Positions 1-8,757 of a DNA stretch of 40,037 bases are shown here, in pieces. The stretch's first letter is position 1. Each line of letters begins with the position of its first letter. Both the position numbers and the translations under genes were made by a program. This stretch comes from a bacterium (GTDB lineage: Bacteria; Elusimicrobiota; Elusimicrobia; UBA1565; UBA9628), in NCBI GenBank assembly GCA_021846045.1, contig JAJZCM010000012.1, forward strand, positions 1 through 40,037. The letters run 5' to 3'. The notes below the pieces were generated by a model, which did no database searches, had not been told where the DNA came from, and was given only the letters and a program-made list of their open reading frames with translations.

Positions 1-2
1 TG

Positions 3-2084
3 ATCGCTTCCAGTGACCAGGCCAAGAATATCAGCACTTCTTGGGGAGAAGATGAGGAAGACGCCGGCAGTTCCTTCATGAATTCTGAAAGTACGATTTT
101 TCAGCAGATGGCGGCTCAAGGGCAAACTATTTATGCCGCCGCCGGAGATGCGGGGGCCTATGACGCCTCGGGTTTGGGGCAGCCTTGGTCAGGAAATCTT
201 TTGACCGACGATCCGGCGTCTCAACCCAATGTGACGGGAGTGGGCGGAACCAGTTTGTCGGGAGCCGTAGGCGGCTCCATCACCGAAACGGTGTGGAATA
301 ATGGGTGCCCCGGAACTAATGCGGCGACTGATTGTTATAATAATGGCGCCGGCGGCGGTGGCGTCGCCAATTATCCCTCGACCAATTGGCCTACTCCCAA
401 TTATCAACAATATTCCGGCGTCGGCTCCAATGATTCCCAATTTTCCAATACCAATCGTAATGTGCCAGATGTGGCCTTGAACGCTGATCCGCAGGCGTCT
501 CCGTATAGCATCTGCATTGGCGGCACCTGCAATAACTGCGGCAATCCCTGCACGACGCTGATCGGCGGAACCAGCGCGGCCGCGCCTTTGTGGGCGGCGA
601 TGACCGCGCGGCTTAATCAGCTGCGCTCCAACGAAGGCTTTTCGCCTCTGGGGTTTGCAAATCCCGCGCTTTATAACTTGGCTTCGAGTTCTTCTTATTC
701 CTCAATTTTTAACGATATAACGAGCGGAAACAATGGCTATTACAGCGCCGGAACCGGTTATGACAACGCCTCGGGTTGGGGCTCTTATAAAGGAAATGCC
801 TTGATCGAGGCCTTGGCTCCGTTACCCGCCCCGCAAAACGTTTCTCCCATCATGATTGGGCTTTCTTCGATTACCTGGTCATGGTCTCCGGTCGTAGGGG
901 TTTCTTCTTACAATGTTTACTCCGCGACTGATTCCGCGTTTTTGGCGAATCTTCCAGCGGCGGCTTCTTCTTTTACCTTAACCGGGCTTCCGGTCAATAC
1001 GACGGAGGCTCTCACGATTGGGGCCGTCAATGTTTTGGGCAATCAGGGAACGACCAACTCCCCCTCTTATGCCGTTACTCTCGCTCCGCAATTGACGCAA
1101 AATGCGAACACCCCGGCGGAGACGGTTTTTTCTTCCAGCATCAGCGTGACCTACGCCATTTGTTCTAATTGCGCTGGATATCTTTTAGAAGCCTCGACCG
1201 CTCCCGATTTTACCGGGGTCTTAAGTTCAAGTTTGACGGAAAATACCGCCTTAAGCGCTTTGACTCTGCCCAGCCTTTATCCCGAGACGACTTATTTTTT
1301 GCGCTTAGGCGCTCTCAACTGGGCTCTAAGCCCGAATTATATTTCACTCAGTTCAACCGCGACATTGGCCATCTCTCAAGCCTTGCAGGTGATTAGTTCC
1401 TCGGGCGGAGTCGTGACTTTCTTGGGACATGATGGCCTCGCGACCGTTAATTTTCCTCCCAATGCCTTTAGCGAGCCTGTCACGGTCGTGGTGGCGACCC
1501 CGACCTTGTCCGACCTTTCCTGCCAGATGCCGCCGGGGAAACCTATGACCGATGAGGGCGTTGGAATTACCGTGACTTTAAACCCTGCCGTTGAGCCGCC
1601 CGTCAACATCTCTATTCCCATTTCCATTTCTTATGCCAACGCCGTGCTGCCGCCGGGGGTTCAGCCGCAGAATTTTTTCATTGCCCGCTGTGATTTGAAT
1701 GTCGGAACCTGGATTCCGCTCATTTCTAATTCCGATACTTCGCAGGAACTTGTCACCGCCGCAACCGATCGTTTTTCCGCCTTTGAGATCATGGGACTGG
1801 GGGTCTTGGCCGCTTCCGTTCAAGAAATTCAAATTTCAAACAACCCGATACGTCCGGCTCGCGGCATTACCAACACGACTTTCAGCAATCTTCCGGCCAA
1901 TGCGAGCCTTGAAATTTATACGATCTCGGGCCTTCTCGTCAAGCGTTTGACGGCGGATGCGACCGGCGTCGCCAAATGGGATGCGACTAATTCCGCCGGA
2001 CGCGGGGTTGCGAGCGGGGTCTATTTTGTTTTCGTCCGCGGAAATGGAACTCAAACGACTCTTAAAGTCGCCGTTCAAAGATGA
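3..2084 (+). CDS. Secreted sedolisin-family (S53) serine protease, 5'-truncated, with C-terminal sorting-type domain
   Basis: The reading frame is open from base 3, so the gene starts before the window and about 693 residues are visible. The S53 core is recognisable: SWGEDEEDAG near the start, the GDAGAYD oxyanion-hole region, the catalytic serine in GGTSAAAPLWA (Ser codon 573-575), and a calcium-site-like stretch NDITSGNNGYYSAGTGYD. The Glu/Asp pair of the catalytic triad would lie upstream and cannot be checked. After the protease come fibronectin-III-like segments (about 835-1370), a further beta-rich domain, and a final about 80-residue FlgD/sorting-type domain with the usual SGVYFVFVRG ending. 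Family knowledge: sedolisins are acid-active extracellular endopeptidases made with a prodomain. The stop overlaps the next start (ATGA at 2081), coupling it to the PorV-like gene. I infer export and surface attachment. The family call is firm; substrate unknown. Confidence 0.88.
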   Translation: MASSDQAKNISTSWGEDEEDAGSSFMNSESTIFQQMAAQGQTIYAAAGDAGAYDASGLGQPWSGNLLTDDPASQPNVTGVGGTSLSGAVGGSITETVWNNGCPGTNAATDCYNNGAGGGGVANYPSTNWPTPNYQQYSGVGSNDSQFSNTNRNVPDVALNADPQASPYSICIGGTCNNCGNPCTTLIGGTSAAAPLWAAMTARLNQLRSNEGFSPLGFANPALYNLASSSSYSSIFNDITSGNNGYYSAGTGYDNASGWGSYKGNALIEALAPLPAPQNVSPIMIGLSSITWSWSPVVGVSSYNVYSATDSAFLANLPAAASSFTLTGLPVNTTEALTIGAVNVLGNQGTTNSPSYAVTLAPQLTQNANTPAETVFSSSISVTYAICSNCAGYLLEASTAPDFTGVLSSSLTENTALSALTLPSLYPETTYFLRLGALNWALSPNYISLSSTATLAISQALQVISSSGGVVTFLGHDGLATVNFPPNAFSEPVTVVVATPTLSDLSCQMPPGKPMTDEGVGITVTLNPAVEPPVNISIPISISYANAVLPPGVQPQNFFIARCDLNVGTWIPLISNSDTSQELVTAATDRFSAFEIMGLGVLAASVQEIQISNNPIRPARGITNTTFSNLPANASLEIYTISGLLVKRLTADATGVAKWDATNSAGRGVASGVYFVFVRGNGTQTTLKVAVQR

Positions 2085-3208
2085 GGATGGGGGCGCTCTT
2101 TTCTTTACTTTTTGTTCTTCCCGCCTTTTCCGCTTCCGCCGCCAATTTTTCCTCCGCGGCCAACGGAATTACCACCGCTGATTTTTTAAATCTGGGGGTC
2201 GGCGCCCGCGCGATGGGAATGGGCGGGGCTTACACGGCGGTGGTCAATGACGCGACGGCGATGTATTGGAATCCGGCGGCCTTAACCCAGACGCCGAATA
2301 ATTCCGCGACCGTGATGTACGCTCCGTATTTGGTGGACACTTCTTTTGATTACGGCGCCTATTCGCACAATATGGGAAAATCCGGCGCCCTAGGCGTCTC
2401 GGCTCAATATTTTTCCGCGGGCTCTATTGCCGAGACGCAAAATTACCAAAATATCGGGAGCTTTAATCCTTACGACTTGGCTGTCTCCGCCGGTTATGCG
2501 TATCCGTTGGGAGAGGAAGCGGGCATGTTGTCCGGATATTCAGTGGGCCTTTCCGGTTCGTTTATCGAGTCTGCGATCGTCAGCCAAGCCAACAGCGAAG
2601 CGGTCAATTTTGGTCTTTTGTCTCCGCTCTATTTGGACGGAAAATTTCGCTGGGCGTTTACGGTGGATAATTGGGGGCCGCCGATGACTTTCGATCAGGT
2701 TTCAAGTCCCTTGCCTTTCGCGATGCATCTGGGGTCTTCTTATCAGATTACGCCCAAATGGCTGGGGGCCTTGGATATCGGGTTTCCGGAAGGGGGAAGC
2801 CCTTACTTCGATATCGGGACGGAATACGATATTTGGAGAGATTCCCTGTGGGATTTTTCAGGGCGGGCGGGATACAGTTCTTATACGCTTAACAGCATCG
2901 GCGGGTTCACCGGATTTTCCTTCGGCTTTGGAGTGGCCCGTCAAGATTTGAGTTTTGATTATGCCCTCATTCCCTACGGAGCCTTGGGCCAGGCCAATCG
3001 GATTTCCTTGACCTTTAAATGGGGGGGAGAACCCGCCCGTTCCAGCATGTTCTATTCTCCCAACGGCGGGAATTCTTCTTCATCTGGAGCTTCAAATGCT
3101 TCGAGCGCGACTCCAAATTCTCAGCCTTCCCGCAAGAAACCCCAAAATAACGGCGGGCCGGATAATAGTTCTCTCCAAAACGATAACTCCCTCATCATTG
3201 TCCATTAA
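2081..3208 (+). CDS. PorV/UPF0164-like outer-membrane beta-barrel protein
   Basis: A 375-residue protein with a signal peptide (hydrophobic residues 4-16, Ala-rich cleavage region near 20). It is followed by the hallmark N-terminal block of the PorV/PorQ/UPF0164 family: LGVGARAMGMGGAYTAVVND and then YWNPAAL. The rest alternates short beta-strand-like segments rich in Gly, Tyr, Ser and Phe, as expected for a barrel. The last about 50 residues are a Ser/Asn/Pro-rich tail. In Bacteroidota, PorV shuttles proteins with C-terminal sorting domains to the type IX secretion sortase. Here the gene overlaps by 4 nt a protease that ends in such a domain, which supports a shared secretion role. That role is inference, because many UPF0164 proteins occur outside T9SS. 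No other T9SS gene is in the window. Confidence 0.8.
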   Translation: MRMGALFSLLFVLPAFSASAANFSSAANGITTADFLNLGVGARAMGMGGAYTAVVNDATAMYWNPAALTQTPNNSATVMYAPYLVDTSFDYGAYSHNMGKSGALGVSAQYFSAGSIAETQNYQNIGSFNPYDLAVSAGYAYPLGEEAGMLSGYSVGLSGSFIESAIVSQANSEAVNFGLLSPLYLDGKFRWAFTVDNWGPPMTFDQVSSPLPFAMHLGSSYQITPKWLGALDIGFPEGGSPYFDIGTEYDIWRDSLWDFSGRAGYSSYTLNSIGGFTGFSFGFGVARQDLSFDYALIPYGALGQANRISLTFKWGGEPARSSMFYSPNGGNSSSSGASNASSATPNSQPSRKKPQNNGGPDNSSLQNDNSLIIVH

Positions 3209-3245
3209 TCCGTATGGCGCAGCCTAGGACGGAGAAATTATTTTT
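3209..3245 (+). terminator. Hairpin after the PorV-like gene, possible weak terminator
   Basis: TCCGT (3209-3213) pairs with ACGGA (3229-3233), with an inner GGC/GCC pairing. It starts directly after the stop codon and is followed by an A/T-rich stretch ending in TTTTT (3241-3245). The stem is short and the T-run is separated from it by 7 nt, so termination is only plausible. Confidence 0.3.
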
Positions 3246-3248
3246 GAT

Positions 3249-3278
3249 TTGATTCCTTGTTTTTAAAAAAACTAAGAT
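3249..3278 (+). promoter_or_regulatory. Promoter of the nuo operon, predicted leaderless start
   Basis: TTGATT (3249-3254) and TAAGAT (3273-3278) are separated by 18 nt. The -10 box ends exactly 6 nt before the nuoJ ATG (3285), so transcription would start at or next to the A of the start codon. No Shine-Dalgarno sequence lies before nuoJ. The same -10/6 nt/ATG geometry is seen at two other genes in this window. Confidence 0.55.
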
Positions 3279-3284
3279 AGGTTC

Positions 3285-3767
3285 ATGGGTGAAGGTTTGA
3301 TGTGGGCGGCGGGGGGCTTGGCGGTTTTCTTCTCCGTCTTAATGCTCTTCCAGAAATCCCTGTACTCCGCGGCGATGTGCCTTCTTGTGGTCATGCTTCA
3401 GGTGGCGATTATCTTTTCCTTGTCAGGTTCGCCTCTTTTGGGGCTTATGCAAATGGTCATCTACGCCGGAGCGGTGATGGTTTTAGTCGTCGTCGTCATC
3501 ATGGCTTTTCCGAACCCGACCGCTTCTCGTTGGGGGAATTTTTTTCTCCCGCGCCCGCTGGCGATTCTGCTTTTGGCCGGGTTTTTGGCGGAACTCTTCA
3601 TGATTTTTCACGGGGCCGCGAATTTCCCGGCTAGTTCCTCGACCGCGCCGAATAATTTGGCCGTAGGATCTATTTTATTTGGATCCTATGCTCCGGCGAC
3701 GGAAGCGGCGACCTTGCTCATGTTTTTGGCGGGATTGGCCTTGGTGGAAAAAAAGGGTGGCGCATGA
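3285..3767 (+). CDS. nuoJ: NADH-quinone oxidoreductase subunit J
   Basis: A 160-residue membrane protein with about five hydrophobic helices. The segment MQMVIYAGAVMVLVVVVIMA is the highly conserved TM3 region of NuoJ/ND6, which carries the pi-bulge in known structures. It is one of the small antiporter-linking subunits in the membrane arm of complex I. It is first in the operon here, with a promoter directly in front, and its stop overlaps the nuoK start (ATGA at 3764). Length is near the short end for NuoJ (about 160-185). No Shine-Dalgarno sequence is seen; the start is chosen from the promoter spacing and from the full first helix. Confidence 0.95.
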   Translation: MGEGLMWAAGGLAVFFSVLMLFQKSLYSAAMCLLVVMLQVAIIFSLSGSPLLGLMQMVIYAGAVMVLVVVVIMAFPNPTASRWGNFFLPRPLAILLLAGFLAELFMIFHGAANFPASSSTAPNNLAVGSILFGSYAPATEAATLLMFLAGLALVEKKGGA

Positions 3768-4060
3768 ATTATTTAGCGTGGCAGATTTCAGCGGCTCTTT
3801 TTGTTTCCGGCCTCTGCGCAGTTATTTTGAGAAAACAGCTTCTGGTGATGCTTTTTGGCCTTGAGATCATGATATCAGCCGCCTTGATTGCCTTGGTCGC
3901 CCAGGCTTCTTCCTTTCAAGATTCAAATGGGCTTGCCGCGGCCTTGATCATTTTATGCGTGGCGGCGGCGGAGGCGGTCGTAGGACTTTCCTTGATTCTA
4001 CATTTGAGGAAAAATAAAACGCTTCCGGATACGGACGCATTGATGAATCTTAAAGGCTGA
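3764..4060 (+). CDS. nuoK: NADH-quinone oxidoreductase subunit K
   Basis: A 98-residue, three-helix protein of standard NuoK length. Two membrane glutamates known to be needed for proton pumping are present: Glu34 in FGLEIMISAA and Glu70 in VAAAEAVVGLSL. It overlaps nuoJ by 4 nt and is followed after one base by nuoL, so it is translated as part of the coupled nuo operon. It belongs to the membrane arm of complex I. Confidence 0.96.
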   Translation: MNYLAWQISAALFVSGLCAVILRKQLLVMLFGLEIMISAALIALVAQASSFQDSNGLAAALIILCVAAAEAVVGLSLILHLRKNKTLPDTDALMNLKG

Positions 4061-4061
4061 T

Positions 4062-5921
4062 ATGGGTATTCCTTTCGCGGTCGTTTGTCTTTTTGCCGCT
4101 CCGGTTTCGGCTCTTCTTTTTGGGTATTTCTTTCTTTTAAAGAGAAAGCCGGAATGGATGCACTGGCCGATGATTTTGTCCTGCGCGGTGGTAGGGGCGG
4201 CGGCGGCTTCGATCGCGGCTCAGGTTTATTCCGGCCATATTATTGACGTTTCTCCTTTCAAGTGGATGCCGCTCAGCTCCTGGTCAATTTCCTTCGGTTT
4301 CCGTCTGGACGGCTTATCGGCGGTCATGTTGTGCTTGGTTTCCTTGGTGGGCGGTCTCATCCACGTTTACGCCGGGGGATACATGGAAAATGACCCGGCT
4401 TTCGGGCGTTTTTTCCTGGCCTTTCACCTCTTTTACCTTTCAATGATCGGCTTGGTCGTGGCCAATAACTATGTCCAGATGTATCTTTTCTGGGAAATGG
4501 TGGGACTTTCCTCTTACCTTCTGATTGGTTTTTGGTATCAAAAAGCTTCGGCCCGAAGAGCTTCTTTGCAGGCTTTCTTTACCAATCGCGTGGGAGACAT
4601 CGGCTTTTTCCTGGCGCTTTTGATTTTGATGAACGTATTTCCAGCCGCGCATACGCGGTTTGTTGAATTGTTTCCTCTTCTCGGCAAGGGTTCGCCCGCC
4701 ATTTCTTGGGTTGGATGGTTTCTGTTCCTAGCGGCAATCGCCAAATCGGCTCAGTTTCCTCTTTATTTCTGGCTTCCCGATGCGATGGAAGGCCCCACTC
4801 CCGTTTCCGCCTTAATGCACGCGGCGACGATGGTGACGGCCGGAATATTTTTAATGGCGCGTTCCTGGCCGCTGATGTCCTTGGTTCCTCATTTGCCGAA
4901 TACCATCGCGGCGGTGGGGGCGTTTACCGCAGTTTTCTCGGGCATTATCGCCGCGACTAGAAAAGATTTAAAGCGCATTTTGGCTTATTCGACCGTCAGC
5001 CATTTGGGCATCATGACCTTCGGCTTGGGGCTCGGGGAGGTCTCATCCGCTGTTTTTCACTTGGTCACGCACGGGTTTTTTAAGGCGGCTTTGTTTCTTT
5101 GCGCCGGCAACATCGCGCATGCCCTTCACAAGTCCACTGCTTCGGTTGATGAGACCGGCGGGCTCTTAAAGAAAATTCCAGTCACGGCCGTTTTTTTTAC
5201 GGTCGCGGCGTTTTCCTTGAGCGGAATTTGGCCCTTCGCCGGTTTCTACAGCAAGGACGCGATTTTAGGCGCCGCGTTTGACCGCGGGGGATGGGCTGGC
5301 GCCGCCGGTTTTGCGATTGCGTTTTTAAGCGCGTTTTATATTTTCCGGATGCTTTTCCTAGCTTTTCTTGGACCCCGCAAGGAGCAGAATCCGCCCGAGC
5401 ATCCGCATGAGGCTGGCCCCATGATGAACGCTCCGCTTTTTTTCATCGTCCTGGGCGCGTTGGGAATCGGCTGGTTTGGAACGGAGTTCTATAAATTGGT
5501 CAGTTCCGGCTGGCTGGGAGCTTCTCCCATGGTGAAAATTCCCGGCTTTGACTGGGCTTCTTTCACGCGCTCAACTTCGATGGCCGGTCTTGGAATTTTA
5601 GCGGCTTATCTATGGACCATGCAATGGCCTTCCTTTGATTGGGTTTGGCGCAAAAACGTTCCGCTGGTTGAAAAAGGTTTTGACGCCGATTTTGGCGTTA
5701 AGCCCATGGTCGCGGCTTTGACTTTGCTGGTTGAGGAACTCAGCTATTTGTTGGGAGTTCTCTGGGATAAAAAAACCTGGGATGGGTGGATTGAAAGTAT
5801 GTCCGCGTGGGCGGAAGACGCGGCGAAAAGTGTTTCTTCACTGGCGTCCGGACGGCTGAATGATTCTCTGTGGTGGATTTTGCTGGGCGGAGGCGTGATG
5901 CTTTTGAGGCTATTAAAATGA
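4062..5921 (+). CDS. nuoL: NADH-quinone oxidoreductase subunit L (distal antiporter-like subunit)
   Basis: A 619-residue polytopic membrane protein of normal NuoL length. Family blocks are present: FRLDGLSAVMLCLVSLVGG, LFWEMVGLSSYLLIGFWYQ with the key glutamate, LPDAMEGPTPVSALMHAATM, and DLKRILAYSTVSHLG. The C-terminal part contains the segment expected for the long lateral helix and anchor helix. It is the distal proton-translocating subunit of complex I, related to Mrp antiporters. It follows nuoK by one base and overlaps nuoM by 4 nt (ATGA at 5918). MrpA-type proteins share the core, but the gene context makes NuoL clear. Confidence 0.96.
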   Translation: MGIPFAVVCLFAAPVSALLFGYFFLLKRKPEWMHWPMILSCAVVGAAAASIAAQVYSGHIIDVSPFKWMPLSSWSISFGFRLDGLSAVMLCLVSLVGGLIHVYAGGYMENDPAFGRFFLAFHLFYLSMIGLVVANNYVQMYLFWEMVGLSSYLLIGFWYQKASARRASLQAFFTNRVGDIGFFLALLILMNVFPAAHTRFVELFPLLGKGSPAISWVGWFLFLAAIAKSAQFPLYFWLPDAMEGPTPVSALMHAATMVTAGIFLMARSWPLMSLVPHLPNTIAAVGAFTAVFSGIIAATRKDLKRILAYSTVSHLGIMTFGLGLGEVSSAVFHLVTHGFFKAALFLCAGNIAHALHKSTASVDETGGLLKKIPVTAVFFTVAAFSLSGIWPFAGFYSKDAILGAAFDRGGWAGAAGFAIAFLSAFYIFRMLFLAFLGPRKEQNPPEHPHEAGPMMNAPLFFIVLGALGIGWFGTEFYKLVSSGWLGASPMVKIPGFDWASFTRSTSMAGLGILAAYLWTMQWPSFDWVWRKNVPLVEKGFDADFGVKPMVAALTLLVEELSYLLGVLWDKKTWDGWIESMSAWAEDAAKSVSSLASGRLNDSLWWILLGGGVMLLRLLK

Positions 5922-7363
5922 TCTTGACCCTATTTTGGGCTTTCCCGATTGTGGGGGCTTTGTTTACCTTGTTTTCTCCCGCGTTTAACTTGCGCGCGCG
6001 CTGGATTTCCCTTATCTGCGCGGCGATGGAGTTGTATCTCGTTTTAGAGGCCGGCACGGGATTTTGGGGCGGACATTTGGCTTCTCTTTCCGAGCCGGGA
6101 AAAATTCTCACTTATGGAATCAGCTATTCGTTTTCAATGGACGGGCTTTCGTGGTTGCTGTGCCTTCTCAACGCCTTTCTGACCCTTATCGCCCTTTTGT
6201 CGTCTTGGAAGCAGGATTTGTCCGCAGGTTTCTGGGCGTCTTTTCTTTTCCTTGAAGGCGCGGTAATGGGGGTTTTCCTCGCGCAAGACCTTTTTTTCTT
6301 CTATATTTTCTGGGAAGCGATGCTGATTCCGATGTTCTTTATCATTGGTCTCTGGGGTTCCGAAAACCGTGTGCACGCAGCCATTAAATTTTTTCTATTT
6401 ACTTTCTTCGGGAGCTTGTTCCTCCTTTTGGGGATATTGGCCTTGGTCGTTTTTCATCATCAGACGACCGGCGCATGGAGCTGGGACATGAATATTTTAC
6501 GCGCGCCCGAGAGCGGCCTCTACGCAATCCTTACTTTCGCGGCTTTCGTGGTCGGTTTTGGCGTTAAAATTCCGCTGGTTCCAATTCACACCTGGCTTCC
6601 TGATGCGCACACGGAAGCCCCGGCTGCGGGTTCGATTATTTTGGCCGGCGTTCTTCTGAAAGTGGGGGTTTACGGGTTTTTGCGCGTGCTTCTTCCCGCT
6701 TTTCCGAATTGGGGAATGAAAGCCTTGCCTTGGTTGGGGGGCTTGGCCGCGATCAACGTCATCTATGGGGCGCTGTCGGCGATGGCGCAGATGGATTTAA
6801 AGCGCTTGATTGCCTATTCCTCAATCGCGCACTTGGGTTTTTGCGTTTTGGGAATCGCTTCCCGAACCGCGCAGGGTCTTGCCGGAGGAAGTTTGCAGTT
6901 GATTAATCACGGACTGACCACGGGAGCCTTGTTTTTAATGGTCGGGTTCCTTTATGAGCGCACGCACAAAAGGGGCTTGGCCGATTTCGGCGATTTGGTG
7001 TCCCAGGCGCCGCTTCTAACCTTCTTTTTCGGCGTCACGGTTTTCGCTTCCATCGGGCTTCCGGGGCTCAACGGATTTGTGGGAGAATTCATGTCTTTGT
7101 CGGGGATGGCAAAAGTGTCCTTGCCGATCGCGGTGGTGGGCGTTTTTGGCGTGACGATTGCGGCTTTCTATCTTTTGCCCGCGTTTCAGGCCGTTTTTCT
7201 TGGCGAGAGAAAGCCCGCCTCGGTCAGTTCGCGAGTCTTTGATTTGGATTTTAGGGAACAAGCTCTTCTTTGGCTTTTAATCGTGCCGATGATCGCAATC
7301 GGCTTGCATCCGGGGCCGCTTCTTAATATCGTCGGCCCTGCCGTGGGGAAACTCATTTTATGA
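5918..7363 (+). CDS. nuoM: NADH-quinone oxidoreductase subunit M
   Basis: A 481-residue polytopic protein matching NuoM. FYIFWEAMLIPMFFIIGLWG carries the conserved glutamate, WLPDAHTEAPAAGSIILAGV is the classic NuoM block with its following lysine (LLKVGVYGFLR), and MDLKRLIAYSSIAHLGF follows. I chose the ATG at 5918 because it overlaps the nuoL stop and starts directly in the first helix; a longer frame from 5870 would add a non-hydrophobic stretch inside nuoL. It is an antiporter-like proton channel of the membrane arm. Its stop overlaps nuoN (ATGA at 7360). Confidence 0.96.
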   Translation: MILTLFWAFPIVGALFTLFSPAFNLRARWISLICAAMELYLVLEAGTGFWGGHLASLSEPGKILTYGISYSFSMDGLSWLLCLLNAFLTLIALLSSWKQDLSAGFWASFLFLEGAVMGVFLAQDLFFFYIFWEAMLIPMFFIIGLWGSENRVHAAIKFFLFTFFGSLFLLLGILALVVFHHQTTGAWSWDMNILRAPESGLYAILTFAAFVVGFGVKIPLVPIHTWLPDAHTEAPAAGSIILAGVLLKVGVYGFLRVLLPAFPNWGMKALPWLGGLAAINVIYGALSAMAQMDLKRLIAYSSIAHLGFCVLGIASRTAQGLAGGSLQLINHGLTTGALFLMVGFLYERTHKRGLADFGDLVSQAPLLTFFFGVTVFASIGLPGLNGFVGEFMSLSGMAKVSLPIAVVGVFGVTIAAFYLLPAFQAVFLGERKPASVSSRVFDLDFREQALLWLLIVPMIAIGLHPGPLLNIVGPAVGKLIL

Positions 7364-8757
7364 ACCCAGCCGCTTTATTTTTAAGACTCGCTCCGATGGG
7401 CTCCGGCATTTCTTTGTTTTGCGGAGTGTTGGGTGTCGCCTTTGCCGGCATTTTTAAAAAAATCAACTCCGGGCTTATTCGAGCCTTGGGCCTTTTAAGC
7501 TTGGCTCTCGCCGCCGCGTTTGTTTTTGCTCAGCCGGCGAACGGAAGTATCTCAGCGCTTCTTCAAGCTGACCCAATGACGAAAGCTTGGTGCGGAGTTT
7601 TTTACGCGGGGGCCCTTCCCTTTCTGATCGCCGGAACCTGGGAAGACGAGGTGCCGGCGCTTTTGCTTTTGGGAAGCCTTTTGGGCATGACTTTGCTGGC
7701 TTTTTCGGCGAACCTCCTCATGCTTTTTATTTCCTTGGAACTTTTGAGTCTTCCCGTTTATCTCTTGGTCGCCTTAACTCCGGCGAAAGGGCGTCCTAAA
7801 GGACTCTCCTTCGGGTGTCCATCTTGGGAAGCGGCGATTAAATATTTCTTCGCGGGTTCGGTCAGCGCCGCTTTCTTTCTCTTGGGGTTGGCCTGTCATT
7901 ATTCGGCAACCGGTGGATTTGCCTTTGCCGGGAACGGCTCTTTCTTGGACCAAACGGCGTTTACCCTCATGGCGGTTGCCGCGCTTTTTAAAATCGGCGC
8001 GGCGCCTTGGCATTTTTGGCTGCCGGATGTTTATGAGGCGGCGGAACCGATGCTCTCCGGATTTTTGTCGACCTCGGTCAAGGCCGCTGGCGTTTTCATG
8101 CTGATGCGCTTGGGGCAATATTCCCAAGCTAGTTTTATTTCTCTTCTTCCGGCCATTGGCGCCTTGACGATGATTGTAGCGGCTCTGGCGGCTTTGAACC
8201 AAACCCGGCTTCAACGGCTTTTGGCTTATTCGTCCTTGGGTCACGCGGGAGTTTTGGTCTTGGGCGTGGGCGCGTGGCTTTTGCTTGGCGCGAGCGAAAA
8301 AAACGCCCTTCCGATTTTCTTTTATCTTTTCTCCTATGTTTTCATGAGCAATGGCGCTTTCTTCTTTCTGGAGCTTACGGGAGTTTCGGAGTGGAGGGAT
8401 TTGAGGGGCTTGGGAAAAACTCGCCCGGTCTTAGCTTTCTGTTTTGCCGCTCTTGCCTTGTCCTTGGCCGGAATTCCTCCGACCGCCGGATTCTTGGCGA
8501 AGTTTCTTGTTTTCTGGCAGGTATTTAAAGCCGGGCTTTACGTTCCTTTGATTGCCGCGTCATTAGCCACCTTGGCGGCCTTGGTTTATTATCTCCGCAT
8601 CATCCGAGAGATGTACTTAGAAGAAGGAGTCGCGACTTCAAAAATTGAGGCGGGGACTGGGATGGTCAGACTCATCGTTACGCTCAGCGCCGCTTATTCG
8701 GCGGTCGTCGGCTTTTTGCCGTGGATTTTGTCGGCTTTTCAGAGGGTATTGGGATGA
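7360..8757 (+). CDS. nuoN: NADH-quinone oxidoreductase subunit N
   Basis: A 465-residue polytopic protein with NuoN blocks: MLFISLELLSLPVYLLVAL, LFKIGAAPWHFWLPDVYEAA, and LQRLLAYSSLGHAGVLVLGV. It is the third antiporter-like subunit, next to NuoK in the assembled complex. Compared with typical NuoN, the loop after the LELLSLPVYLL helix is extended by a Gly/Pro-rich segment (about residues 144-158, DNA about 7788-7830) before the KYF helix; the DNA there can form small hairpins. It overlaps nuoM and nuoA by 4 nt each. Confidence 0.94.
   Translation: MNPAALFLRLAPMGSGISLFCGVLGVAFAGIFKKINSGLIRALGLLSLALAAAFVFAQPANGSISALLQADPMTKAWCGVFYAGALPFLIAGTWEDEVPALLLLGSLLGMTLLAFSANLLMLFISLELLSLPVYLLVALTPAKGRPKGLSFGCPSWEAAIKYFFAGSVSAAFFLLGLACHYSATGGFAFAGNGSFLDQTAFTLMAVAALFKIGAAPWHFWLPDVYEAAEPMLSGFLSTSVKAAGVFMLMRLGQYSQASFISLLPAIGALTMIVAALAALNQTRLQRLLAYSSLGHAGVLVLGVGAWLLLGASEKNALPIFFYLFSYVFMSNGAFFFLELTGVSEWRDLRGLGKTRPVLAFCFAALALSLAGIPPTAGFLAKFLVFWQVFKAGLYVPLIAASLATLAALVYYLRIIREMYLEEGVATSKIEAGTGMVRLIVTLSAAYSAVVGFLPWILSAFQRVLG

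Noticed and set aside
7774-8244. 156-codon open frame on the minus strand
   Set aside because: It lies entirely antisense to nuoN, is Arg/Lys-rich without any family motif, and has the composition of a shadow frame.
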